DNA of 64,000 nt from Verticillium longisporum. Its lineage: Eukaryota > Ascomycota > Sordariomycetes > Glomerellales > Plectosphaerellaceae. The notes below the pieces were generated by a model, which saw nothing but the letters and a program-made list of their open reading frames with translations, ran no database searches and was not told the origin of the DNA. Position numbers and translations under genes: made by a program. Every line of letters starts with the position of its first letter. Position 1 is the first letter of the stretch. Location of the stretch: NCBI GenBank assembly GCA_019188255.1, contig JAETXT010000014.1, positions 372,001 through 436,000 on the forward strand. Reading direction: 5' to 3'. Positions 49,188 through 60,812 of the stretch are shown here, piece after piece.

Positions 49188-49723
49188 CTCAGGGAGCAGA
49201 TGCGGACGTGAGGTGTGCCGGACGTTGAAGGAATAGTCTGTGAAATGGGAGAGAAGTCGGGGGTAGCTCCGTTGCTAGTGGAGATGGTGCGGACTTGGTG
49301 CGGACTTGGTTCGGTGTGGGTCTCCCGGCATTGCTCTGACAGATGGCGCGAGATGGACCCGGCGATCACGGCGTCTGGCTCGCGAATCGGAACACTTGGC
49401 GACTGGAGCGAGGAAGCCAGGACAACTGTTCCGGTGTCCGGGTATGCAGCCAAGCATTTGATGGGACCTTGACGAGGAAGCTTGTGGTCGAAAACCGGCG
49501 CAGCCATTACCTACTAGATTCTGTGTGGGTAGACCGCATCTCTCTTGACAACACCGGCGCAGACTATAGCATTTATGAACGTCAGCGGCTTGGTGCGACC
49601 GACAAGTCCGACAATGGCAGCAGCTCCGTCAGCACATGACGACGCAACCTGATCATGGAAATGCAAAGCTGAGAGTCGATTTCTATGGATGACGCGACAT
49701 GCAGGGTCTTTTATCAGTCCCGC
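49188..49723. other. Intergenic region upstream of the Zn2Cys6 gene
   Basis: Region between the Zn2Cys6 ATG and the stop of the NTF2-like gene. No gene recognised. Confidence 0.55.
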
Positions 49724-50190
49724 TCAACTAGACTCGGCCTCAGTTTGAGCCGTGACCTTCCTCTTCCCATCGATCAACTTGATCTCCCAGATGATGACGG
49801 TAGTGTGCTTTTTCTCCTCCCCTGAGGCCTTGTCCTTCGTCGACCACGTGCTGAGCACGGCGACGACGCCATCCTTCTTCACCGGGTCCTCCCACTCGAG
49901 CAGGACAGAGAAGGTCTCCAGAACCGAGATCCGAGAGCTACGGGCGTGCTGGATGCCCGGTTTGAACTGGTCATACGTGTAGACATTGTGGTTGATTCTG
50001 GGGTGCCACGCAGGTTAGGGATGGTTGCTCGCTTGTGGACAGTCTCGTGAGTATGGACGTACTTGACCACCAAGCTGGTATCAACATGTTCCTCGACAGC
50101 CTTCCGCGCCAGCTCGTCGCCCGGCTGGAAGAACAGAGTGTTGTTGAGCTCTGTGACCCACTGGCCGAGGGTTTGCGATTCGGTCGACAT
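49724..50190 (-). CDS. NTF2/SnoaL-like small protein
   Basis: Exon 1 is 50063-50190, the intron 49998-50062 (65 nt, GTACGT...CCCAG), exon 2 49724-49997; 133 aa. The N-terminal helix TLGQWVTELNNTLFF and AVEEHVDTSLVVKINHNVYTYDQF, then curved-sheet strands ISVLETFSVLLEWED, VVAVLSTWSTKDKASG and KKHTTVIIWEIKLIDGKRKV match the cone-shaped NTF2/SnoaL fold. Members act as small enzymes, cyclases/isomerases or binding proteins. No signal peptide or membrane span, so probably cytosolic. Splicing joins two otherwise unrelated frames into one fold-consistent protein, which supports the model. Substrate and partner are unknown; neighbouring genes give no clear pathway. Confidence 0.75.
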
Positions 50191-51248
50191 TGTGCGCGGC
50201 TAGGACAACATACGTGAGTGACTGGGGGGCAACCAGGACTGCGCATGACACACTTGAGGTTGGAATAGTAGAAGCTGCTTGTGAGAGATGGCGATCTTGG
50301 AAAGGTATCTATGGGCGAGACAGTAGATTGTGTCTTATACTCGACTGTCCTCGGATCTTCTACAGACATGTTGCCATGAGTCGACTGCATCTTTGCTGAA
50401 GCATGACAAGCTGGTGCGGAGATGCGGAGATGCGGAGATGGTGCGAGGATTCGATAAGACGACCAGCAATGCCATCATTTGCGGACTTGACGCAGTAGAA
50501 TAAGGTTTGGCGGTGGTTGGTTTGGCGTTTGAGGTTCACATCACGAACTACGCGTCCTGAGGTTCGTCATGCTCGCAGCAGGTTGAATCTTTGGAGCAGG
50601 TGGATTCCTCGGAGCGTGCGTTACGCTTCATCGAGCTCCATGGTTTTTTGGTGCAGGCAGATGACGACCGAATGTTCTTTCTACGTGAGTCGCAGGTCTC
50701 CATGATCAAGCACCTTGCCTACATTGCCCATTGCACGCAAAGTAGCTTACTGTAGGTGCCTAGGGTTGGGTAGAATGGCGATGCACGTGTCGTGGTGGCG
50801 CAGGTTGTCACGCACAACAGCAGCAACGTAATGCAGATCAGACGCGTGATCACATTTAGATTCGTTCCAGAAGAATACATCAGTAGGAACAGCATGGATG
50901 GATTTTGTCACATCCAGTGAAGCCATGGTGGTGCCTGTTGGGATGCAGAATCGGCGTCATGCAGCCCCAAGCATCGTCACTGATAAGATGCCACGATAAG
51001 AAGGTTGCCGTGCCAACATGCGCACAGACCAACACGGGCATCAAGCCGGGAAGTCACTGCCTCTCCTCGGGCAACGACGAGTGAGTGTGGCTTGGTATTT
51101 GCTCGGCGGCTCGATATATACGAACAATGCATTCAACGTGACAGCAGAACATTCCTCTCCCCTCTGCTTTCCCCGCCATTCAACCTCCCCCCGCACCATC
51201 TTGCCGACACATCGAAGCCGAGCCACGCCCTCCCCCCTTTGCCCCGCC
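50191..51248. other. Divergent intergenic region (NTF2-like / GH5)
   Basis: No gene recognised. GAGATGCGGAGATGCGGAGATG near 50418-50440 is a short tandem repeat. The right end is the 5' leader of the GH5 gene. Confidence 0.55.
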
Positions 51249-53660
51249 ATGCCTCGCGATTCCTCGACCCGGCCGTCACACCGCCGGCACGAGTCGACCG
51301 AGGAGCGCGACCAACGACGCAGGAAGCGGAGAGCCCAGCAGGACGAAGACAGACCTCGCCGCGCCAAGAGACCACCGACCACCACCACCACAGACTCGGA
51401 ACAGAGCCGCGCCGAACGCAGCTCGCGCTCCCACGGCCTCTCGGCCGATGCTCTGGCGCAGCTCGACAGCGGCGGCCCTGTTCGCGACGACAGCCCCGAC
51501 CGCGAGAGGGAAGAGCGGCAGCGGGAGCGGAGGGAACGGAGACGCCGGCGGCGAGAGCGCGAAGAGGCTGGCGAGAGGCGGAAGAGCAGGCCCGACGACG
51601 AGAGGCGGAGGCCGAGTCGCCAGCCGCCAGACGAAAGGACGCGCAGCCGACACGATGACGACGAGCAGAGGCGCAGCCGCCTTGAAGACGAACGGAGACG
51701 GGCCTTGGTCGAGGAGCGGTGGCGTCTCGAGGACGAACGACGGCAGGCGAGGTATGAGGACGCGCCGAGGACGAAGAGGGCGGTGCGGCGCGAGCGGCGC
51801 GACGACTTGTCCGACGTCGAGTACGAGAAGCCTCGAAAGCAGCGAAAAGGCGCCAAGGATAAGCGGATCGTCAGCGGCGCCGCTCTCGAGGAGGGCCAGG
51901 GGTGGAAGATTGGTGGCTTCTTCGGCAGGCTCAGGGGCGGCGGCGGCAGTGCTGTGCCTACGAAGGACTTGGACGACTCAGACTACGACCCACCAGTGCG
52001 GCCGGTCCGCAAGAAGAGGAAACTCTGTACGTGACAACCTCCCGCGAGACTGACCGAACGGCGCGCTAACAGAACAGGGATCTGCATGGGCATTTCGGTC
52101 GTTCTCATCATCATCATCGTTGTCGTGGCTGTCGTCGTCTCGAAGAAGAACTCGTCAGACAGCAGCGCGAGCGCAGACGCCGAGCTCAAAGACAAGGACA
52201 AGGACAGCATTCCGATGCAGTGGCGCGGCACATACCTCGACCCCTTCAGCTGGGACAACACGGACGATTTCAATGTCACCTTCACCGACGAGACGGTGGG
52301 CGACCTGCCCATCATGGGCCTTTTCGACGACTGGGACGACTCGACGCGCTGCAACGACAAGGTGCCGGCGCTCGACAAGGCTTGGGGCTCGTACGACAAG
52401 CGGCCGGCGCGGGGTGTCAACGTGGGCGGCTGGCTCGTGCTCGAACCCTTCATCACACCGTCGCTCTTTGCCTACGACAAGCGCCTCGGCATCATTGACG
52501 AGTGGACGCTGAGCACGCACCTCGGCAAGCGCCAGACGGCCGAGGTGCTCGAGGCACACTATGCGAGCTTTGTCACCGAGTCGACGTTCAGGGAGATCAG
52601 GGATGCTGGACTCGACCACGTGCGCATCCCGTTCGGCTACTGGGCCGTCGAGGTGTGGGACGACAGCGACCCGTACCTCGCGCGGACGTCGTGGCGGTAC
52701 CTGCTGCGCGGCATCGAGTGGGCGCGCAAGTACGGCCTCCGCGTCAAGCTCGACCCGCACGCGCTGCCGGGGTCGCAGAACGGATGGAACCACTCGGGCC
52801 GCTGGGGCTCCATCGGCTGGCTCAACGGCACGGCGGGGACGGAGAACCGCAGGCGATCGGTGGAGATGCACGACCGGCTGTCCAAGTTCTTCGCGCAGCC
52901 GCGGTACAAGAACATCATCACGTTCTACGGCCTCGCCAACGAGCCCAAGATGACGGAGCTGTCGACGTCGGACGTCATTGCGTGGACGGAGGAGTGCTAC
53001 GCGCTCGTGCGCAAGAACGGCGTCGAGGCCATCGTCGTGTTCGGCGACGGCTTCATGGGCCTGCATAACTGGCAGGGACGCATGACGGGCTACGACGACA
53101 TGGCGCTCGACGTGCACCAGTACGTCATCTTCAACAAGGACCAGATCGCGTACACGCACCAGGAAAAGGTCGAGTACGCGTGCCAGGGGTGGACGGAGCA
53201 GGCGCAGCAGAGCATGGACCGCGCGACGGGCTACGGACCGACGCTCTTTGCCGAGTGGTCGCAGGCCGACACGGACTGCGCGACGTACCTCACCAACGTC
53301 GGCCAGGGCAACCGGTGGACGGGCACGTACGACCCCGGCGACGACCCGACGGCCGTCGCCGTGCTGGAGCCCGGGTGCCCGACCAAGGACAAGCGGTGCG
53401 ACTGCGGGCCGGCCAACGCCAAGGTCGAGGACATGAGCGACGGCTACAGAAAGTTTCTCAAAATGTTCGCCGAGGCGCAGATGCACTCGTTCGAAAAGGG
53501 CTGGGGGTGGTGGTACTGGACCTGGGACACGGAGGACGCGCCGCTGTGGAGCTACAAAAAGGCGCTCGCCGGCGGCCTCATGCCGGCCAAGCCGTGGGAC
53601 AGGGCCTTTGACTGCGACGCCGACGTGCCGACCTTTGACCTGCCCGAGTTCTACCGGTGA
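51249..53660 (+). CDS. Membrane-anchored exo-beta-1,3-glucanase, GH5 family
   Basis: Exon 1 is 51249-52026, the intron 52027-52077 (51 nt, GTACGT...AACAG), exon 2 52078-53660; 786 aa. Residues 1-258 are a cytosolic, very basic and acidic low-complexity domain dominated by Arg, Glu, Asp and Ser. One span at about 263-280 (ISVVLIIIIVVVAVVVS) makes it a type II membrane protein with the enzyme outside. The GH5 domain follows: RGVNVGGWLVLEPF, DHVRIPFGYWAVEVW, FYGLANEP with acid/base Glu ~547, DVHQY, and LFAEWSQADTDC with nucleophile Glu ~651; then WGWWYWTWDTE. The architecture matches ExgD-like glucan 1,3-beta-glucosidases that trim cell-wall glucan. I chose MPRDSSTR at 51249; the frame is open 77 codons further upstream with another ATG, but that part lacks the charged character. 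Confidence 0.9.
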
Positions 53661-55078
53661 GGTCAGCGGCCTTGTCATGAGATCTTGTAACTTGGATGGC
53701 TTGAAATGACAAATGCTTTGGTTATGATGACTGGTATCCCTTGGTCATTTCACGCTGGTCTTGGCTTGTACTCTGTCTTGCATGTTGGTCTGGCAGAACA
53801 TGGGTATCTCTAGCATACTGGTATCCCTCTGGTGCCGAAATACGGCCTCAGTACATAAGATCATCACCGCCTTCCCGAACAGCTCGGACGAGGATGTTTC
53901 CAGGAGCCGAACCAGTACTTCGTGAACAGTGAACAAATCCGCAGAACAAGAGGACCGTATAAGCATTTGAATGCACCCCTCGCTGTATACTCCAATTCAA
54001 TTCGTTATCCTTATTTTCTGCCACTTTGCTGTCGATCTGAAGAAGTACTGAGGCCGAATCTCGGCACGAAAGGGATAGGCATGTGCAAATAGCCTCTTCC
54101 GCCTACCGCCGCCGATGACCAAGACCAGCTGGCCGTATGGGGAGGATTCGAAATAGAGTTGAGGGAGGATTCGAAATACAGTTGAAAAAACCGAGCGCGG
54201 CTTTCAGGCTTATCAACCATGACATCGTCTCGCGTCTCGCGTCTTGCGAATCCCCCGTGGTGGAGCCCCGCCCTTGTCTTAGACCGCGTGACAGGAGAGC
54301 CCAGAAGCCCATGCGACGTCTCACTCGCGAGGAGGACGACGACAATCGATGCGATGGGCCGAGATTCGTCCTTGTGCATCCCTTTTCGAGACTTTTTCGA
54401 GGAAAAATCCCAGTAAAGGCGCACCCTTGGCACCCCCCACGAGCGGCCGCGTGTTGTGGAGCACAAATCATCTCGAAATCCGAACAAGAACGGCGTCAGC
54501 CTGCACTCGCCGACATGCCGAGTTCCGTCCTGTCTGCCGCCAGCGCCCCCCAAAGAGAGAGAGAAAAAGACGGCGCGCGGAACCCCGACCTAGGCCATGA
54601 ATCAGCTCCCCGCCCCGGGATCCGATTTCCCTGCCCCATGGATCAGGTTTGGCCGTGATGTGACCAACAAGAAAAGAGGCGCGAGCCAAGCAAAGAACGA
54701 ACTCCTCCCGTTGACTAATGAAGGATCAGTGCGGGTGGCATGGGAATCGGCCCAAGCCGCTTTCCGCCTTGCCCCCATTTGTTTGTTTGTTCAAGATGCG
54801 GTTTCGGCAAGAAGTCCGTAAACGCCGATTCATCATCAGTTGTCAGATGAAGGCCCGGGAATAAATAAATGGATCGTGGAGCCCACTACCCCCTAACAGG
54901 ATGGACTGCCGACCCTAGAAATCTATTCAGCGTGCTGATGTCATTGCCTTGACCTTTGAAGCTCCCGAAACGCCTCTTCATCTTCAGATCCCTTCGTCTC
55001 TCTCACATCGTCTCACACGTCAAGGAGGGCAGACTCAGAACTGGCGCACGTGGTACAAGCTCTTGACATCCAAACACC
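53661..55078. other. Intergenic region (~1.4 kb)
   Basis: No gene recognised. A 22-bp direct repeat lies at 54141-54185, and a pyrimidine-rich leader precedes the MFS gene. Confidence 0.55.
54141..54185. repeat. 22-bp direct repeat, two copies
   Basis: GGAGGATTCGAAATAGAGTT plus GA at 54141-54162 and the same with one G-to-C change at 54164-54185, 1 nt apart (period 23). Confidence 0.8.
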
Positions 55079-57344
55079 ATGGCCGATGCAGACCGCGATC
55101 TCGAAAAGGCCGACGCCGATGCCGACGCCGACGCAAAGTTCGCCCCCATCCGGACCGAACCGCGTGCAACGCCAGATGCACTACCACGTCGACCGTCGAC
55201 GGCCTCCGCCCGCTCCGTAGCCCGCACCATCTCCCGTGCCCGGTCGCAGAACGGCTACTCCTGTGACGACTACCAGCCCTCCTCGGACGACAATGAGCCG
55301 TCGGCGTCATCAACGGATGCTGCCGCCGGCGGTGCCACCAGGTCACGGTCCAAGGAGGACCCCTTCGAGGTTTCGTTTGAAAATGGTGACCGCGACCCCT
55401 GGTGCCCGCGCTCCCTGCCGACGCCGCGCAAGTGGCTCATCGTCGCCCTCGTCTCGGCCGCCAGCCTCTGCGTCACGGCCGCGAGCTCCATCTACACGTC
55501 GACCTACATCAAGATGGACGCCGAGTTCGGCTCGTCGCGCATCGTCTCGACCCTCGGCCTGTCGACCTTTGTGCTGGGCATCAGCCTGGGGCCCATGTTC
55601 CTGAGCCCGCTGTCCGAGTTCTACGGCCGCCGCCCCATCTACCTTGTCGCCTGGTCCATGTACATCGTCTGGATCATCCCCTCAGCCGTCGCCACCAACA
55701 TTCAGACCATGATCGTCGCCCGCTTCTTCGACGGCCTCTCCGGCAGCGCCTTCCTCGCCGTCTCGGGCGGCACCGTCAGCGACCTCTTCGACCGCCAGCA
55801 CCTCCAGGCCCCGATGCTGCTGTACTCCATGGCGCCCTTTGTCGGCCCCGCCATCGGCCCCACCGTCGGCGGCTTCATCAACTACAACGTCGATTGGCGC
55901 TGGACCTACTACGTCCTCCTCATGTGGGCCGTCGCCATGGGCCTGCTCATCCTGTTCTTCGTCCCCGAGACCTATCACCCCGTCGTCCTGCGCCTCAAGG
56001 CACGCGCCGTACGCGCCGAAACGGGCGACGACCGCTGGCGCGCCCCCATGGACAAGTCGGACAAGCTCATCCTCCGCACCGTCGCCTTGTCTCTGCGCCG
56101 GCCCTTCCAGCTGCTCGCCTACGAGCCCATGGTCCTCCTGCTCTGCATCTTCTCCGCCATCCTCCTCGGTGTCCTCTACCTCTTCTTCGGCGCCTTCCCT
56201 CTCGTCTTCGGTAACACACACGGCTTCAACCTGTGGCAGGTCGGCCTGGCCTTCAATGGCATCCTCGTCGGCATGCTCTGCGCCGCCGCGACCGATCCCC
56301 TGTGGCATGCCATTCGCGATCGTCTCATCCGTGACAACGAGCGCCGCACCGGCGTTGCCTTTGCCAGCGAGCCCGAGTACCGCCTCCCGTCGGCCATCCT
56401 CGGCGCCTTCCTCGTGACTGTTGGCCTCTTCGTCTTCGGCTGGACTACCAATGCCGATATCCACTGGATCGCACCCATCATTGGCTCTGGTATTTTTGGT
56501 GCTGGGTATGTCTTCTTCCCCCTCCTGTTCCGCTTCGTCTGTGCCTCCCTTTACGAGTCCTTGTCGCACGGCAGCTCGCGACCCTGCCCAGAGTTGGTCA
56601 GAGGTCCGGCGGCTGTGGCCTCTGCTCGACCGCGCACGATGCATCGTCCCGCTCATGACACTTGTCGGCTTGAAAATAGGGACGGGAACTGCATGGCGCT
56701 GGCACCACCCGCACCGTACTTCAGTCATTCTTAGTAAAAGCTTGGTCAGGCGGTTGCGCAAGGCTCGTCCGAGTCATCTTGCATGAAATGTTTAAAAAGA
56801 GCGATGCGGCTAACCGTCTGGGCTTACAGAACCCTGCTCGTCTTCACCGGCATCTTCACGTTCCTCGTATGTTGTCCTACCTTCACCCCTCCACCCCCAA
56901 AAGCCCCGTCCGGTACCCTGCGTGGCAGGAAGGGGGAAACCCCCTCGATTTGGAGAGCGAGGACGCACTGTAGAATCGTGACAGCCTCTGACGCTGAAAC
57001 CCATAGGTTGACGCCTATCCGCTCTACGCCGCGAGCGTCCTGGCGGCCAATGCCTTTGTGCGCTGCATGTTCGCTGGTAAGTGCATCTGGTGGTACCGGT
57101 GCCCGCGTCCGTCCAGCTGGTACCCTCTTATTCTCCAGGTCGCACGTGCAGGAGAGGCTAATCTTTGTGTGGTGCGGCAGCTGCCTTTCCATTGTTTGGA
57201 AACCAGATGTACGAGGCTCTTGGGTATTCCTGGGCATCTTCGCTCCTCGCTTTCCTGACAGTGGCCATGCTGCCCTTCCCATACATTTTCTTCCGTTACG
57301 GCAAGAGGATAAGGGGCACTAGCAGGTTCGCCACCCAAGGCTGA
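55079..57344 (+). CDS. Major facilitator superfamily drug/polyamine-type transporter
   Basis: Exons are 55079-56505, 56830-56866, 57007-57076 and 57181-57344; introns are 324, 140 and 104 nt with GTATGT, GTATGT and GTAAGT donors. The product is 565 aa with twelve predicted spans. About 120 N-terminal residues are hydrophilic and cytosolic (Asp/Ala/Ser-rich). RKWLIVALVSAASLCVTAASS starts TM1; SEFYGRRPIYL is the MFS loop 2-3 motif A; DLFDRQHLQAPMLLYSMAPFVGPAIGP continues the DHA1 pattern. The last spans, LLVFTGIFTFLVDAYPLYAASVLAANAF and SLLAFLTVAMLPFPYIFF, come from exons 2-4. It resembles fungal TPO/FLR-type proton antiporters of the plasma membrane. The first intron is long and stays open in the exon frame for 76 codons, so an unspliced message would encode a protein lacking the last spans. 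Confidence 0.88.
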
Positions 57345-58357
57345 AGATGTGAGCAATGAACGACAACCAAGTGCTCAAATCGGTCTCCAGGGGTCGTTGA
57401 GACCTTGGAAAGCCACCCTAGGTGCCCGACCGCGTGCATATGCCCAGTGGCGACGAGGCGACAGGCGCCTCTTCGTCGGATCAGGCACCATCGTAGCACA
57501 AGCTACTCGGCCTGCGGGTGATCGAGGCGTGTGCACGCCAGATGCCGACGCACTAGTGTCGACCCGTGTCGAGGCGCTCGCGGCTGGCCTTGGTCAGGGC
57601 TAGCTTTGTGTTGCCCAGCCCCGTGTTCCTGAGCCAAGCCTACGACAATGCGACGATGATCGGAACAGAGCAAGAGAAGGGGTGTCGCATTCGAACCCAC
57701 GACGTGGTTGTGGCGATGAGGTCGTGGGAGCTGGCAAGGCCGGCGAGGGATGCCTGCCGCATGGGCTACTCCAAAGCCTGGGAGGTGACGCAACAGAAAT
57801 CTCTATTGTCGATGGCCCAATCGCCATGCTGGCACCGAGGCGAGGCTGGGCCTGAAACGATTAAGACGCGTCGACGCGTGAGCCGGCCAGTGAGAAGATG
57901 ACAACAGTCCTGCTAGCACTCTGTGTTACATGTCAGCATGGAGTGAGCAATCGAGGAGACGGCCAGGACGAGTGAAGCAACGAGCCAAGCCACTCAGATG
58001 GCTTGTCTACCACGGTATCCAACAGAGTTGCCTAGGTAGGCGTAAGATCACTTGGCGGCAGGCCAGTAGTTTGTTGTAAGCCTCGGTTCCCGGGTTGAAA
58101 CTATCAAGGCCCATGTTAGCAAGTCTCATGCAGGTGACAATGATCCGGAGTGCGAGGTGTGGTGTGATGAGTGTGGCTGAGGGGTGCCAAGCAAGAGTGA
58201 TGGTATGTTTATTGCACAGAGGTTGCATGGCACAAGCTGGGGGATGGGGATGTTTCTTGGGCATTTGGCATGAAGTGGCCATCAAGTGAGGTCCCAGACG
58301 AGTAGCGGATGACCGCACAACAATGTAGTGAGCTCGTAAAACCCGTAAAGAAATCGA

Positions 58358-58380
58358 GTCGTCGTCGTCGTCGTCGTCGC
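58358..58380. repeat. GTC trinucleotide microsatellite
   Basis: Seven consecutive GTC units in intergenic DNA. Confidence 0.85.
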
Positions 58381-59267
58381 AGGTTGAGGCTGGAACAGCA
58401 AATAAGCAAATCCGACTGAATCATGCATGTCTGAATCAACATGACGGCGCGCAGCCGTTAATAAGAATGGCCATTGAGCCAAGACCAGGCACAGGCAGGG
58501 GGCCATGATGATGCCGTTGCTGCTTCCCGTATGAACCGCAGCCACAGTCGCAGCTGCCCCACCGATCCTTGCCTGCCTCCTGTAATAAAGGCTTGATATG
58601 GTACCAGGCAGGTAGGTACCGGCCTGTGCCTACTTATAATTGCGTGATGAGGAAATCGATCGTGGCTCTCGCACTTGCCGGCCCGATCATCTGCCAGTCA
58701 CGCAAGACAGGGCAGGAGACATGCTGGTCTGAGACCCGTTCCTGCGCCGCCGGTCCGTGGACTGCAGCTGCCAGGTGAAGTGTGTGTTTCGAGCCTCGAG
58801 CCTCGAATCCTAAACCTCGTGAACCTGAGTCTTCCTTCTGCATTGATCACCCCTCTCACTGATCCTTCATCGCCTGTCCGCCTGAACCTTGAAGCCTAGT
58901 TAGCGACATGGTACCTGAAGCAAAGAACAGACGGAGACTCTCAGCCCTGGGATGGACGCGCATCTCATTGGTCTTGTGACCTCGGTTACGGGGTCCTCCT
59001 CCAACCCCAAGTTCTCCCGCAGGACCGGAGCCTTTCTAGCGACCAAACCAATACTGGCTGACTAGCAGTTGGTGCAACCCTCAGCTGCGCGCGGCCAATC
59101 ATGTGCCATCTATTCTTCTCCAATGCGAGAGCGATGCCCAGCCGACCCACCTTTTGACGAACCCCGCAGCGCAAATCTTTGACCATGCCCCAATAGCAAG
59201 GGCAATGGAACGCAGCCACGAGTGCTGTAGAGGCAAGGCACCACACCAAACCAACCAACACTAGGGG

Positions 59268-59306
59268 CCTAGGTTAGGTAGGTACCTAGGTAGGGAGGCA
59301 GGTAGC
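59268..59306. repeat. TACCTAGGTA palindromic cluster
   Basis: CCTAGGTTAGGTAGGTACCT followed by AGGTAGGGAGGCAGGTAG; the central GGTACCTAGGTA is self-complementary. It lies about 1.5 kb upstream of the AcuK/ERT1 start. Confidence 0.75.
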
Positions 59307-60792
59307 AGCCGGAGTACCGATGCCTCCCCCCTACTATTCCAGTCGCAGCTTATTCCTCCGTCGGGTCACAACACACACGACAGCTCTTCAGTCAACCACT
59401 CAGAGCCTCGCCAAAACACTGTTGTCGCTGCGTCTGAGGTACATACACACCTTCAAACACGTGTGCACTCAGTCGTGTCAACTGAACGCAGACCGAGGTC
59501 GACAAACCACGACCGACCCAACGTCGCCGCAGAAAATCGACCCGGGCCCCCTTGCCATAGCGATCTCCTCGCTACATCAACACCGAAGACGCCAAACCCG
59601 ACACCTATTTGCGCTCTCTCTCAGCCCCGCGTCAATGGGCCTGTCGCAACACCCACGCCTCACCCAACGCCCTCGACAACCCTCGCGCCCTCCTCTCCTC
59701 CACGTGTGACCTCGTCTTACTATCCTGGTTGTGCCCTTACGAAGCCAATTGCCCTCATCCCCTCATCGAGGAAATCGACTCGATACCCAACTTCGGCCTT
59801 CTTTGGTCGCCGACCTTGTGTTGCATGTCAATGCTTGTTTACCACTCGCAATAGACCCCGACGGGTAGCTGCCGACGACCTGCATCCCTCCTTCCCTCTT
59901 TGCCGCTGCCATCGACGCTACCCTCATCGACGCCCACAGCCGGCTATCCACGATCCCGAGCTCGAGCCCCAGCCTCTGTCACAAGTTTGCCGGCCAGCGA
60001 GCGACACCTAGACATCCACGCCGTGGCCTCTGTCCGTGACGGTGCTTCATCCGCCCCTCCCTCGAGGTCCGCGACGTCCTTGGGGAAGCCACGACGCGAG
60101 CCCCCCCCCTCCCTCTCTCCTCTCTCTACGACCTTGACTGGTCACTGCCGTCTCAGCGACCCAGTCTTTGCGCCGTCAACGATTTCGTTACACCAGGAAC
60201 GCCTCCTCCCACCCTCCGTCGCAGCTCCATTGGCAAGCCTTGCTTGTAAACGATACGAGGCCCGCCTATCGTCGTGCCTGACTGATCCTCCGCTAGCACG
60301 ACCTACATTGGAAGCCCAGACGTGTACTAGGAGCACGCCCCCTCTTCTAGCAGCAACCAACGACACGCAGCATCGTCTCTACGCCCTCCTAGGTTCGAAC
60401 CTCAATTTGCGGCGGCGGCGTGACACAGCTCCCGCGCGACTCCTATTTGTCCACGATTACCTCTCAAAGACTCTTTGGGCGCCGCAGGGCTCATCCCACC
60501 CAAGCGCAACGAGGGGAAACGATATATCGCTGGTCGGGGCTATTTTGCCTGTGTGTCGCTGCGAGGAAACGATACCCTGTCGTGTACTACGTAAAGCGCT
60601 GCCCCTGCAGGACGATTGACCATACTCTTTCCCCTTACACCACAGCTCCTGGACGAGACACCAAGCCAAGAGCCTGGCGCTGCCGCCCAAGACAGGGCCA
60701 TCCCGGTCGAGGGCTCGCATAGCCGTGCCGTCATCTCGTACACCTCCCGCGCGCCACGCCACCAACCTGTCGCTCGCACCAGCGTGTAGGCT

Positions 60793-60800
60793 GTATATAA
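60793..60800 (+). promoter_or_regulatory. TATA-like sequence immediately before the ATG
   Basis: TATATAAA ends 12 nt before the chosen ATG at 60813, too close to be a TATA box for a message starting at that codon. It is either transcribed leader or a sign that some transcripts begin at the internal ATG (codon 16, MSDNE). Confidence 0.3.
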
Positions 60801-60812
60801 ACCTTCGTCACT

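Larger units (their letters stand above)
57345..60812. other. Intergenic region (~3.5 kb) and long leader of the AcuK/ERT1 gene
   Basis: No gene recognised. It contains copies of the CCTAGG/GGTACC element (58030-58042, 58604-58620, 59268-59306), a GTC triplet repeat (58358-58380), and from about 59320 a C-rich, A/T-poor tract typical of a long fungal 5' UTR. Confidence 0.55.

Noticed and set aside
52155..53678. 507-codon minus-strand open frame opposite the GH5 gene
   Set aside because: Its Arg/Val/Leu/His-rich composition is the antisense image of GC-rich codons; the plus strand has the full GH5 domain.
55682..56761. 359-codon minus-strand open frame opposite the MFS transporter
   Set aside because: An acidic low-complexity product of antisense reading; the transporter strand has the motifs and splice sites.
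57680..57705. GTTCGAAT-containing hairpin resembling a tRNA T-arm (minus strand)
   Set aside because: The T-stem needs a wrong loop size, and no acceptor stem or anticodon arm can be formed about 70 nt upstream.
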